This document shows positions 1-10,485 of a stretch of DNA of 62,569 nucleotides, one piece after another (positions within the stretch are counted from its first letter, which is position 1; each line of letters starts with the position of its first letter). This DNA is from Burkholderiales bacterium (lineage in GTDB: Bacteria; Pseudomonadota; Gammaproteobacteria; Burkholderiales; Burkholderiaceae_C): positions 1 to 62,569 of the forward strand of contig CANGHK010000031.1 of the NCBI GenBank assembly GCA_947453625.1, in the 5' to 3' direction. Below the pieces are notes generated by a model. It made no database searches. It was not told the origin of the DNA and saw only the letters and a program-made list of their open reading frames with translations. Made by a program: the position numbers and the translations under genes.

Positions 1-183
1 ATGGCGGCAATTGCGCCTCAGAGACGCCATGTGAGTCCGAAATGCCGCAGTCAGTGTTGCGTCTGCGTCATTGCGACTGAGTCAGCAGGATGGATCGCTC
101 AAAAAATCGGGGTTTTCGGCCTGGCACTAGGTAGGTTCGCAGCTTGTGCCTGCGGCGCAAACTGCGTGGCCCTTGCTGCGCAA

Positions 184-205
184 GTGCCGCCGCCTCCGGC
201 GGCAC
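184..205 (-). terminator. Hairpin downstream of rpoD, possible terminator
   Basis: A perfect 9-bp stem (GTGCCGCCG / CGGCGGCAC) with a 4-nt loop lies about 30 bases past the rpoD stop. A second short stem (GACCGC / GCGGTC) overlaps the stop codon itself. No T-tract follows on the minus strand, so intrinsic termination is uncertain. I see no convincing gene in positions 1-236. Confidence 0.4.
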
Positions 206-236
206 GTATCTGGCCGACCTGAGACCGCTAACGCGG

Positions 237-2459
<2,223 letters not shown>

Positions 2460-2530
2460 GCGTCTCCTTGCGCGGACGAACGGCCGTCTCCCGCGCAAGA
2501 CGCCTGGGCCGGCTCTGCTGCGGTCGCTCT

Positions 2531-2556
2531 TGCCGATCAAATCGGCAAAAATTATA
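2531..2556 (-). promoter_or_regulatory. Putative rpoD promoter -10 with adjacent palindrome
   Basis: On the minus strand a perfect TATAAT (2551-2556) lies about 90 bases upstream of the rpoD start. It is followed immediately by an inverted repeat TGCCGAT-TTG-ATCGGCA (2531-2547). The -35 is not recognisable. The palindrome would fall at or just after the start site, where an operator or 5' hairpin could act. This supports rpoD being transcribed separately from the sco/mof genes. Confidence 0.4.
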
Positions 2557-2609
2557 ACTTTGGACACCGCTGCCTACTGCCTGTCGCGTTTCGGGTTGCC
2601 CATGGCAAA

Positions 2610-2642
2610 GGCCGGATCGACTTCATCAAAGTCGATCCGGCC
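2610..2642 (-). terminator. Strong hairpin between sco and rpoD
   Basis: A perfect 14-bp stem (GGCCGGATCGACTT / AAGTCGATCCGGCC) with a 5-nt loop begins 38 bases after the sco stop. Only a short T-run (CCTTTG) follows on the minus strand. It is a good candidate for the 3' end of the mof/sco transcription unit, insulating rpoD, and could act in both directions. Confidence 0.6.
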
Positions 2643-2680
2643 CACCCCGCGCCCAGCCTGCTCCAGTGAGCGCAGCGGCT

Positions 2681-3328
2681 TCAGCGCGACGCTACCGTTG
2701 TCTTGAGTTGTCGGATCAGGTCATCCGGCCTGGCCAGGCCGTCGATGCGCACCCAGGACTGTCCCGACCCCTGGCGCAGGAAGGTTAGCGGCTCATGGTT
2801 CATCTTGTCGCCGCGGTAGACGCCAAAGGCTTTTTGCGCGGCGATGCTGGCGCCCGCCGTGCCGGTGTAGAACTGCCATTGCGGGCCGGCCTGAAAGCGC
2901 TTGGCGTACTCGGCCAGCCGCACCGGGGTGTCGTACTCGGGGTCTATCGAGATCGACACCATGCGCAGCTTGGCGCTGTCGGTGCCCAGGCGGCCTTGCA
3001 CCTCGTAGAAAACCTGGCTCATCACCGGGCAGATCGCCGTGCAGGTGGTGAAGATGAAGTTCAGCAGCAGCGGCCGCGGATCGGCCAGTTCGGTGGCCAG
3101 GTCCACACTGCGGCCATCGGCGCGCAGCAGTGGGATGGCCGGCAGCTTGACCTCGACCTGGCGCGTCGTGGTCGTCGTCGCCGCCTTGCCCACTTCGGCA
3201 TGGTGGTGGTGGTGGGCATGTGGGTCGGGCGCGTCGGCGGCTTGCGCGGCTGGCAGCGCCAGGCAGGCCAGGACGGCCAGGGCGACCGGCAGGGCAAGTA
3301 TCTTGAAAGTCAGATAGGCTGGTTTCAT
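2681..3328 (-). CDS. Sco1/SenC-type copper chaperone
   Basis: Thioredoxin-fold protein of the Sco1/SenC family, which delivers copper to cuproenzymes (classically the CuA site of cytochrome oxidase) on the outer face of the inner membrane. The 215-aa product starts with a signal peptide or anchor (residues 1-30), then a His-rich stretch (DPHAHHHHH) that could bind metal. The Cu-binding CxxxC motif is CTAIC (C96, C100) and a distal histidine lies in NHEPLTF (H178), as the family requires. The ATG at 3328 is preferred because a clear signal peptide begins there; the 66 residues upstream look non-coding. It lies last in the minus-strand run of mof-associated genes, 194 bases after the PEP-CTERM gene, so it may supply copper to the multicopper oxidase encoded in the same run (inference). 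Confidence 0.9.
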   Translation of the reverse strand: MKPAYLTFKILALPVALAVLACLALPAAQAADAPDPHAHHHHHAEVGKAATTTTTRQVEVKLPAIPLLRADGRSVDLATELADPRPLLLNFIFTTCTAICPVMSQVFYEVQGRLGTDSAKLRMVSISIDPEYDTPVRLAEYAKRFQAGPQWQFYTGTAGASIAAQKAFGVYRGDKMNHEPLTFLRQGSGQSWVRIDGLARPDDLIRQLKTTVASR

Positions 3329-3522
3329 GGGCTGCCCTGATGGCGCGGTTTGATTGCGCGGTTTGAATGCGGCCGGTGGCGTCTGCTGAAGCCTGCATCG
3401 ATCGCTGGCACGCAGTCTGAGTCGGCGTGATTTAGCGAAGCTTAAGAAACCAGCCCAACCCGCGGCGGACCGGGTCCAAATCCGGCCTGCAGCGCACGCC
3501 ATCGGCGTTGCCGTGCCGAAGT

Positions 3523-4104
3523 TCACGCCTTGCGGGTGTCACGGCGGCGCCTGAGCGCGAGCAGCATGGCCAGGCCGATGCCCATCAGCGGCCAGGTTGC
3601 GAGTTCGGGCACCGGGCTGGCCAGCGGCACTTCGTTGAAGGTCAGGTTGTCCATCACGAAGCGCTGCTTTGCGTTGTTCAGGACCACCACCTGGTCAACC
3701 GCGCCGTCGTAGCCGCTGGCCACGAAGGTCGGCACGGTGCCGACCTGAAACGCGTCCGAGGTGTGGACCACGGCGCCGCCGAGCTTCAGCTGGTAGCTAA
3801 GTTGCTCGGTGGCATAGCCGGTGAACGCGGCGCCCTGGAACGTGAAGGCGTTGGCGCTGGAGATCTCGTTGCCGTCGCCGAGGTTGGTCAACAAGCGGGT
3901 TTCACCCGAGAACGGGGCGTAAGGCTGGTTGCCCTGGTCGGTGCTGTAGTACTCCCAACCGAACCAGTCCAGGCCGCCGAAGCTGGCGGGCATGGCCGTC
4001 GGACCACCCTTGAGGGTGTCGAAATTCAGCACGGTGGCCGAAGCCATCGGCAGGGTCAGGGTCAGCGCAACGGCGGCAGCAAGGCAGGCAAGGGGGTGTC
4101 GCAT
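3523..4104 (-). CDS. PEP-CTERM-like secreted protein, paralogue of the neighbouring FN3 protein's N-domain
   Basis: 193-aa exported protein of unknown function. Residues 1-23 are a signal peptide ending ASA. The mature domain starts VLNFDTLKG and contains GGLDWFGW, TRLLT and FVASGYDGAVDQVVV. The C-terminus (PVPELATWPLMGIG, a hydrophobic helix, then RRRRDTRK) is a PEP-CTERM sorting signal in which the usual PEP is PEL. Such signals are processed by exosortase in bacteria that make exopolysaccharide. The same N-terminal domain occurs at the start of the next gene upstream (4159-6918), so the two are duplicated paralogues. A good ribosome site (TGGAGAT) precedes the start. Its position 54 bases after the FN3 gene suggests co-transcription. 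Confidence 0.8.
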   Translation of the reverse strand: MRHPLACLAAAVALTLTLPMASATVLNFDTLKGGPTAMPASFGGLDWFGWEYYSTDQGNQPYAPFSGETRLLTNLGDGNEISSANAFTFQGAAFTGYATEQLSYQLKLGGAVVHTSDAFQVGTVPTFVASGYDGAVDQVVVLNNAKQRFVMDNLTFNEVPLASPVPELATWPLMGIGLAMLLALRRRRDTRKA

Positions 4105-4158
4105 GAGGATCTCCAGTGGGTAGGTTTCGGATCACGTTCGGGGAAAGATTGGCACGGA

Positions 4159-6918
4159 TCAAGGTGTGGCGGTCACGGTCGATGAGATGCTGGCAGCCGG
4201 CGCCGACGCCGCCGGGAACAGCGCGTTCACCGTCACCACCCGCCAGGCATAGGTGGTGCCGGTGCTGAGCCCCTTGTCGCTGAAGCTCAGTGCCGTGCCG
4301 CCGGTGGTGGTGCTCTGGGCGCTGGTGCGCGACACCGTCGTGACGGTGCTGAAACTGCTGGTCTTGCCGGCGCTCACCACGGCGCGCTGGAGTGCGAAGC
4401 CGGTCTCGTTGTTCGAGGCATCGATCCACTGGACCGTCACCGAGCTCGACGAAGCCCGCTTGGCAGTGACGCCGGAAGCTGCGGCTGGGCCGGGAATCGC
4501 CGCCACCGAAACGGTGTTGGACGCCGCCGAGGCGCCCCCGGCGTTGCTGGCCGTCACCCGGTACTGGTAGGCGCTGGCGGCCAGGGCAGTAGCGTCGCTG
4601 TAGCTGAAGGCGGTGCCGGTGCTGCTGGTCTGGGCAGCAGTGGGCGTCACGCTGCCGAGCGCTGCCCAGGTGGCGCCGGCGTCCGCGCTGCGTTGCACGG
4701 CAAAGCCGGTCTCGGTGGTCGAGGCGTCGTTCCAGCTCAGCACCACGGTGGCCGAGGTCGAGCGGGCGGCGGCAGCCAGCCCGGTTGGCGCGGCGGGCAC
4801 GGCCACCTGCGGCGTGGCCAGCACCGCGGCCGAGATCGCGGAGGCCGGTGCGCTGGTCACGGGGAACAGCCCATTGGCTGCCACCACGCGCCAGGCGTAG
4901 GCCTGACCGCTGGTCAGCGCGGCGGCACTGAAACTCAGCGCCGTGCCGCCCGTGCCCGTGGTCTGGCTGCCACTGCGGACCACCGTCGAGACGGTGGAAA
5001 AACTGCCGACCACGCCGCCCGTCACCGTCGCTTGCTGCACCACAAAACTGGTCTCGTCTATCGAGGCGTCGGTCCAGACCAGTGTCACGCCGGTGGCTGA
5101 AGCCACCGTGGCGGCGACGCCGGTGGGGGCTGTCGGCGCCGGGACCGCCGACACCGCCACCGTGTTCGACGGCGCCGAGGCGCCGCCGGCATTGCTGGCG
5201 GTCACCCGGTACTGGTAGGCGCTGCCTGGCAGGGCGGTGGTGTCGCTGAAGCTCACCGCCGTGCCGCCAGTGGCAGCAGTCTGCGCGGCGCTGCGGGTCA
5301 GGCTGCCGACCGCCGTCCAGGTGACGCCGGCGTCGGCGCTGCGTTGCACGTTGAAGCCGGTCTCGCTGGTCGAGGCGTCGGTCCAGCTCAGCACCACGGT
5401 GGCCGAGGTCGAGCGGGCGGCGGCGGCCAGGCCGGTCGGCGCGGCAGGCAGAGCTCCCGTCGCCGTGGCCTGCACGATCACCGACGTGGCGGTGGCCGCC
5501 TGTGCGAAAACGGCATTGGCCGCCACCACCCGCCAGGCGTAGGTCTGGCCGGCGCTCAGTCCCGACGCGACATGGCTCAAGGCCGCGCCGCCGGTGGCCG
5601 TGGTTTGCGCCGCCGTTCGGGCATAGGTGGCGACGGTGGCGAAGCCGCCCACCACGCCGCCGGTCACCGGGGCCTGCTGCACGACGAAGCTGGTCTCGTC
5701 GGTCGAGGCGTCGACCCAGCTGACGGTGACCGTTCCCGAGGTGGCGGCCACCGCGCTGAGGCCGGTCGGTGCGGCGGGGCCGGGCATCGCCGGCAGCAGC
5801 AGCGTGTTCGAGGCCGCCGAACTGCCACCGTCGTTGTTGGCCAGCACCTGGTACCAGGATGCCGTGCCGGCCGGCGCCGTGCTGTCGCTGTAGCTTGCCA
5901 CCGTGCCGGTGGACAGGGCCTGCGCCGGCGTGCGGATCACGCTGGCCACCATGTTCCAGCTCAGGCCACCATCGGCGCTGCGGTTGATCGTGAAGCTGGT
6001 CTCGCTGTCCGATTTGTCGGTCCAACTCAGCAGCGCGGTGGCCGAGCTGCTGCGCGCTGCGGCCGCCAATCCGCCGGGCGCGGCGGGCAGCGCCACGGTG
6101 GGCGTGGCCTGCACCACCAGCGAGGTGCTGGCGGGCGAGGCCGACTTGATCGGGAACGCCGCATTCGCGGTCACCACTCGCCAGGCATAGGTCTGGCCCG
6201 TGACCAGGGCGGTGACGGTGCTGGTCAGGGTCGCGCCATAGGCGGCGCTCTCGGCGGCGTTGCGGCTGACCGTGGCGATCGCCGAATACGGGCCGACGAT
6301 GCCGTTGCTCACCGGCGCCTGTTGCAGCACGAAGCTGGTTTCGTCCAATGAGTTGTCGACCCAGCTCAGCGTCACGCTGGTGGGCGATGCCACCGTGGCG
6401 GTGACCCAGGCCGCTGCCTGCGGGGCCGCCGCGCCAGTGCTGGGCTCGCTGTAGCTGAAGTCGTCCAGCACGAAGTAGTTCGGGATGTCGCTGACCACCA
6501 CCACTGAGTCGACCGTACCGTAATAGCCACTGGCCAGGAAGGTGGGCGACGCCGACGGACTGAACACCGCCGAGGTCGATACCAGCACGCCGTTGAACCA
6601 CATCTCGTAGTGCACCATGGCCTCGGCAAAGCCCGAGATGTAGGCGCCCTCGAAGACAAATGGCGTGCGGCGCGAGACCGCGTTGACGTTGCTGGAGGTG
6701 GTCAGCCGGGTGTCGGGCGATGCCGGGTTGTAGGGCATGCCAGCCTGCTGGTAGTCGTAGTGCACCCAGCCCAGCCAGTCGAAGCCGCCATGGGCGCTAC
6801 CCGCCATGTCGGCCGTGCCGGCCAGGTTGTCGAAGTTCAACACCGTGGACGCCGAGGCCGCGGTGGCCGACCAGGCCAGGCAAGCCACCAACGCAAGACG
6901 GGAAAAGGGCAGGGACAT
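4159..6918 (-). CDS. Secreted protein with seven fibronectin type III repeats
   Basis: 919-aa exported protein. After a signal peptide (residues 1-23, ending ASAS) comes a ~140-residue domain clearly paralogous to the adjacent PEP-CTERM protein (VLNFDNLAG, GGFDWLGW, TRLTT, FLASGYYGTVDSVVV, FVLDDFSY). Seven FN3 domains follow in strict alternation. Type A has SWVDASTDETSFVVQQAPV and YAWRVVAANA; type B has LSWTDASTSETGFNVQRSAD and YQYRVTASNAGG. The order is A-B-A-B-A-B-A. The chain ends shortly after the last repeat, without a PEP-CTERM or other visible anchor. The start at 6918 is chosen for the signal peptide; the frame is open to 6984. FN3 arrays commonly mediate carbohydrate or protein contacts in extracellular enzymes. 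A role in the extracellular matrix around MofA is inference. Confidence 0.85.
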   Translation of the reverse strand: MSLPFSRLALVACLAWSATAASASTVLNFDNLAGTADMAGSAHGGFDWLGWVHYDYQQAGMPYNPASPDTRLTTSSNVNAVSRRTPFVFEGAYISGFAEAMVHYEMWFNGVLVSTSAVFSPSASPTFLASGYYGTVDSVVVVSDIPNYFVLDDFSYSEPSTGAAAPQAAAWVTATVASPTSVTLSWVDNSLDETSFVLQQAPVSNGIVGPYSAIATVSRNAAESAAYGATLTSTVTALVTGQTYAWRVVTANAAFPIKSASPASTSLVVQATPTVALPAAPGGLAAAARSSSATALLSWTDKSDSETSFTINRSADGGLSWNMVASVIRTPAQALSTGTVASYSDSTAPAGTASWYQVLANNDGGSSAASNTLLLPAMPGPAAPTGLSAVAATSGTVTVSWVDASTDETSFVVQQAPVTGGVVGGFATVATYARTAAQTTATGGAALSHVASGLSAGQTYAWRVVAANAVFAQAATATSVIVQATATGALPAAPTGLAAAARSTSATVVLSWTDASTSETGFNVQRSADAGVTWTAVGSLTRSAAQTAATGGTAVSFSDTTALPGSAYQYRVTASNAGGASAPSNTVAVSAVPAPTAPTGVAATVASATGVTLVWTDASIDETSFVVQQATVTGGVVGSFSTVSTVVRSGSQTTGTGGTALSFSAAALTSGQAYAWRVVAANGLFPVTSAPASAISAAVLATPQVAVPAAPTGLAAAARSTSATVVLSWNDASTTETGFAVQRSADAGATWAALGSVTPTAAQTSSTGTAFSYSDATALAASAYQYRVTASNAGGASAASNTVSVAAIPGPAAASGVTAKRASSSSVTVQWIDASNNETGFALQRAVVSAGKTSSFSTVTTVSRTSAQSTTTGGTALSFSDKGLSTGTTYAWRVVTVNALFPAASAPAASISSTVTATP

Positions 6919-7011
6919 GGCGGATCCGATGGGCAACCGTTGGCGCAAGTGAGGGACAAGGCAGCGCCTGACCGGGGCAGACAAGCCCGGGCATCGAAGT
7001 CAGGCGGGGTG

Positions 7012-7041
7012 CCGTTCATAGGCCCGCGGGCCGGTGAACGG
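7012..7041 (-). other. Nested inverted repeat between psiF-like and FN3 genes
   Basis: CCGTTCA (7012-7018) and TGAACGG (7035-7041) flank the perfect palindrome GGCCCGCGGGCC (7021-7032), giving a two-part hairpin in a 173-base intergenic gap. No T-tract follows. It may be a processing or attenuation element within the mof-linked operon. Confidence 0.45.
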
Positions 7042-7091
7042 CGATCGGCAGTGGTGGATCGGCAGGCCGGCCGCAGAGGGCCGGCGCCGCG

Positions 7092-7367
7092 TCAGTGGCT
7101 GGCCATGCAACTGGCCAGGAACTGTTGGCGCTCGACCTGCTGCAGGTCCTGATCGGCGGCCTTCTTCTGGCACGCCGACATCAGCGCGCCGCGGGCCTTG
7201 GCCGCGACCAGCTGCGCCTTGGCGTTGACGGCGTCGTGCTGCACCTCGGCGGCCGAGGCCGGTGCCGAGGCAGGCTTGGCGGCCGGTGCGGCGACCGGTT
7301 TGGGGGCAGTGGCCAGGGCACCGAACGACAGGGCCAGGCAGGACAACAGGAGGATGGGCTTGATCAT
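7092..7367 (-). CDS. Small exported PsiF-repeat-like protein
   Basis: 91-aa protein with a signal peptide (residues 1-20, ending ALA) and an Ala/Pro/Lys linker. The C-terminal segment has two conserved cysteines (LMSACQKKAADQDLQQ ... RQQFLASCMASH) that fits the PsiF repeat, a short periplasmic motif named after a phosphate-starvation-inducible E. coli protein of unknown function. It starts 48 bases after the mofC stop on the same strand, so it is probably the fourth gene of the mof operon. The PsiF assignment rests on pattern recognition of the Cys spacing. Confidence 0.7.
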   Translation of the reverse strand: MIKPILLLSCLALSFGALATAPKPVAAPAAKPASAPASAAEVQHDAVNAKAQLVAAKARGALMSACQKKAADQDLQQVERQQFLASCMASH

Positions 7368-7415
7368 GATGGTCTCTTCAGGGTTGGGTGCGGCCGGGGC
7401 CGACGGAGGCGGGTT

Positions 7416-9437
7416 TCAGGGAATGATCCAGCCCGACGCAGCCTTCAGCCTGAGGCTGTCGGCGTCGTCGTGGCGGACGATGTAGGCGCCCTTGCTGGCC
7501 TGGCGCTGGAACTGGCCCAGGCTCAGCCGCGGGTAGGCGCTGGTGCTCAGCGGCGCGCCGCTGGAGACCGAGGTGGCGGTGGCGTCTTCGTCGATCACCG
7601 CGGCAGGGGTCTGCGCGGTGGCGTTGGCGGCGCGTGGCACGGCGCGCGGCAGCATCGGGCGGCTGGCCATCACGCGCAAGGGTTGGGTCTGGGTCTGGGC
7701 GCGCTGGGCGCGCGGCAGCGCCAGGTCGCGGGCCTCGTCCTCGGCGCGGGCGGCCTCGCGCAGGCTGAGCATGCTCTCGCCGCGCTCGATCAGGTAGTCA
7801 CGGTGCAGGTTGTCGAGCATGTCGACCAGCGTGTCGTTGAGGTAGTTCAGCGCGAAGTACACCTCGGACTGCAGCAGCTCGTCTTCCAGTGGCAGGCCGC
7901 GGATGCGCAGCCACTCCTTGAACACTGTCAGGCCGCGCTGGCGCAGCTCGGGCAGTTGGTAGGGGTAGATCAGTTGGGCCCGGGCGCGCCAGGCGGCCGG
8001 CAGCGGCAGTTGGTCGCCGCCGCCCAGCGCGGCCGAGAAATAGATCGACGCCTTGGGCAATGCCAGGCCGTCCAGCGCTTTCAACTGTGCTGGCGTGAGC
8101 CAGAACACCACGCTGTCGGCGGCGCCCAGCGCCTGCAGTTGGCGCGCCAGCGGCGCGGTGTCGGCGCCCAGCCGGTGCTCGGCGGCCGGCGTGGCCGAAT
8201 CGGCCAGGCGCTCGCGCAGCGTGGCCACCGCGGTCTCGGCCACGCCGGCATCGGCGTAGACCTGCAGCACGCGGCCCGGCTTGCCCGACGGTGTGGCTGA
8301 CGGGGTGGCGGACGCTGCGCTGTTCTGCAGGTGCTGGGCCAGCACTTCGGCCTCCATCGACAAGCCGCCCGAGAAATACAGGCTGTAGAACAGTTTGTCG
8401 CTGTCGCGCGGCACCGCGGCCACGCTCGGGAACCAGCAGGGCAGGGCCTGCGCCTCGCAGAACTGCTGCACCGGCGCCCATTGACCCGCACCCAGGCCCG
8501 AGGCCACCGCGAACACCGGTTGCGCGGCCTGCCAGCGGTCGAGCTGGGCGCGCCAGGTGGCGGGCGGGCCCTGCAGCATCCACACCTGCATATCCCAGCT
8601 GCGGTCGGTGCGCAGCACCATCTCGGCGCCGCTCGACATCGTGCGCTGGCCGCCGTGGATGATGTTGCCGTTCTTCTGCGCCACCACGCCCTGCAGCGTG
8701 GCCAGGAAGATGCGCTGGCGCTCGGGGTCGACGTCGGGCGTGATGATGGTGGCCAGGCGCACGGTCTTGTCGGTCACGCCGGGCGACCAGGCGTTGGACA
8801 GGTGGCGCAGGTAGCTGGCCAGCGCGCGCACCTCGCCGTCGTCCAGCGTGTAGCGCGGCATCAGCGGGTCGAGCGCACGGCCGCTCTCGTGCACGCCCTC
8901 GCGCAGCGCCTGGGCCAGCGTGGCCAGCGAATAGGGATCGTGGCGCTGGTTGAAGCTCTTGCGGGTGCGCAGGTTCATGTTGACCACCGCGCGGCGGTCC
9001 TGGTCGAACAGGTAGCGCCCGCTGATAGGCGCCACCTGGCTGGTGCCCTCCACCGCGCCCAGGCCGCTGCGCCGGTGGCATAACGCGCAGGCCGCGCCGG
9101 CCCCGCTGATGGTCACCTGGCCGTCCAGCCGGGTGCCCGTCAGCGGCTGGCCGTTGGCGCGCTGGCCGTCGCGGTAGAGGCGGACACCCTGGGCGATCAG
9201 CGTCGGGTCGTCCGACAGTCCAGGGGTCGGCGCTGCGGTGCCGGCCGACGCCTCGTCGCGCCAGGCGCGTTCCGAGATGCGTTGCCGCTCCAGCCGGTTC
9301 AGCGCGTTGGCTGTCTGGGTCGGGGCCGTCGCCTCGGGTGCCATCGCCACCGACTGCGCAGCGACGAAGGCGCTCGGCAGCCAGGCCGTGGCCAGGGCCA
9401 GCACAGTGCAGCGAATGACGTGGAGAGGGCGTGACAT
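7416..9437 (-). CDS. mofC: MofC-like protein: monohaem cytochrome c fused to a type-1 periplasmic-binding-like domain
   Basis: 673-aa exported protein. A signal peptide occupies residues 1-28. A single haem c site CALCH lies at 117-121, with a likely axial methionine in [19 protein letters not shown] (M193), so residues ~80-215 form a class I cytochrome c. The next ~330 residues ([56 protein letters not shown]) resemble type-1 periplasmic binding proteins of the Leu/Ile/Val family. A low-complexity Ala/Arg/Thr tail follows. In Leptothrix discophora the gene called mofC, downstream of mofA and mofB, encodes a haem-binding protein, and gene order and content match here. Electron transfer from MofA is plausible but unproven. 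The start at 9437 is chosen for its signal peptide; an upstream in-frame start at 9497 would overlap mofB. Confidence 0.85.
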   Translation of the reverse strand: MSRPLHVIRCTVLALATAWLPSAFVAAQSVAMAPEATAPTQTANALNRLERQRISERAWRDEASAGTAAPTPGLSDDPTLIAQGVRLYRDGQRANGQPLTGTRLDGQVTISGAGAACALCHRRSGLGAVEGTSQVAPISGRYLFDQDRRAVVNMNLRTRKSFNQRHDPYSLATLAQALREGVHESGRALDPLMPRYTLDDGEVRALASYLRHLSNAWSPGVTDKTVRLATIITPDVDPERQRIFLATLQGVVAQKNGNIIHGGQRTMSSGAEMVLRTDRSWDMQVWMLQGPPATWRAQLDRWQAAQPVFAVASGLGAGQWAPVQQFCEAQALPCWFPSVAAVPRDSDKLFYSLYFSGGLSMEAEVLAQHLQNSAASATPSATPSGKPGRVLQVYADAGVAETAVATLRERLADSATPAAEHRLGADTAPLARQLQALGAADSVVFWLTPAQLKALDGLALPKASIYFSAALGGGDQLPLPAAWRARAQLIYPYQLPELRQRGLTVFKEWLRIRGLPLEDELLQSEVYFALNYLNDTLVDMLDNLHRDYLIERGESMLSLREAARAEDEARDLALPRAQRAQTQTQPLRVMASRPMLPRAVPRAANATAQTPAAVIDEDATATSVSSGAPLSTSAYPRLSLGQFQRQASKGAYIVRHDDADSLRLKAASGWIIP

Positions 9438-9480
9438 CGCGGTTCGCTCGCTGACGGGCTGGATGGCTGTTGGGCTGGAC

Positions 9481-10242
9481 TTACTGAACGACGGCAACCA
9501 GCTCGACGTTGAACACCAGCGTCTCGTTGGGGCCGATGTTGCCGCTGCCGCGGGTGGCGTAGGCCAGGTTCGGCGGCACGACGACCTCCCAGGCGGCGCC
9601 GGCGGGCATGCGCTTGAGCGCCTCGCGCAAGCCGGTGATGGTCTCGGTCAGCTTCATCGTCACCGTCTTGCCCTCGGGCGTGGCGTCGAACTCGGTGCCG
9701 TCTATCAGCTTGCCCTGGTAGCGCACGACCACCGTGCTCAGGTCGGTCGGCTTGTCGCCCTTGGCGTCCTTGATCACGCGCACCATCAGGCCGCCGGGCA
9801 GCGCGGTCACGTCGGGCTGCTTGCGGAAGTCGGCCTGGAAGATCAAGCCGTTCTCGCGGTTGATGCTGGCCTTGACCGAGCGCTCGCTGGCCATCTTGCG
9901 CTGGATATCGGCCTGCATCGACTGCAGCACGATCTTCAGTTCCTTCTCGTCGATGCGGATCGCGCCGCCCGTGATGCCGTCGCGCAGGCCCTGCACCAGC
10001 AGTTCGGCATCGAAGGCCACGCCGTTCTTGGCCAGCGTGCGGGCCGTCATCACGCCGGTGGAGTAGCTCATCTTGTCCTTGAGCGTGGCCAGCGGCGCGC
10101 CGCCCGCCGTCTTCTCGGCGGCGGCTGCGGCGGGCGCTGCGGCGACAGCCGTGCCCTGGGCCGAGGCGGGTGCTGCGAACGCGGCCATCAGGGCCAGCGT
10201 CAGCGCGGTGACGGATGCAGACAGTGAACGATGGGCAGACAT
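9481..10242 (-). CDS. mofB: MofB-like FKBP-type peptidyl-prolyl cis-trans isomerase
   Basis: 253-aa exported prolyl isomerase of the FkpA/Mip type. A signal peptide (ending ASA) is followed by an Ala-rich linker, an FKBP N-terminal dimerisation domain ([33 protein letters not shown]), a long helix and the FKBP catalytic domain ([43 protein letters not shown]). A GGAAGCC ribosome site precedes the ATG at 10242. It lies directly downstream of mofA, matching the Leptothrix mofA-mofB order, and probably helps fold the very large, proline- and valine-rich MofA in the periplasm (inference). Confidence 0.92.
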   Translation of the reverse strand: MSAHRSLSASVTALTLALMAAFAAPASAQGTAVAAAPAAAAAEKTAGGAPLATLKDKMSYSTGVMTARTLAKNGVAFDAELLVQGLRDGITGGAIRIDEKELKIVLQSMQADIQRKMASERSVKASINRENGLIFQADFRKQPDVTALPGGLMVRVIKDAKGDKPTDLSTVVVRYQGKLIDGTEFDATPEGKTVTMKLTETITGLREALKRMPAGAAWEVVVPPNLAYATRGSGNIGPNETLVFNVELVAVVQ

Positions 10243-10291
10243 GGTGAGGCTTCCAATGGTGAGAAATCGGTGCGGCTGGGCCGCGTGGGGC

Positions 10292-10313
10292 CAGGCCTGC
10301 TTCGGCAGGCCTG
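10292..10313 (-). other. Intercistronic stem-loop between mofA and mofB
   Basis: A perfect 9-bp stem CAGGCCTGC / GCAGGCCTG closes a 4-nt loop in the 243-base mofA-mofB gap. The gap also holds a wider inverted repeat CTTTCACG (10347-10354) / CGTGAAAG (10379-10386) and the 14-bp palindrome GCGGTGGCCACCGC (10411-10424). No T-tract follows, so partial termination, RNA processing or 3'-end stabilisation of the mofA segment is more likely than full termination. Confidence 0.5.
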
Positions 10314-10485
10314 TCGGTCTGGGTTTGGCGAACTGAGGAGGAGAGGCTTTCACGTCTTCACCCGCTGCCGGGCACAGGCGTGAAAGGCGGTGGCTGCGGC
10401 CCGTTGCCGCGCGGTGGCCACCGCACCCGTCCTTGGGGGCCGCCCCGGAACCCGCGTGCAGCGGGCCCCGGAGCGGCGTGCCGGC

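Noticed and set aside
1-222. Plus-strand 73-codon frame at the window edge
   Set aside because: No ribosome site or domain; it runs antisense over the region after rpoD and is probably not a gene.
3902-6601. 899-codon minus-strand frame overlapping the FN3 gene
   Set aside because: A frame-shifted shadow of the repetitive FN3 gene; the true frame has a signal peptide and clean FN3 motifs.
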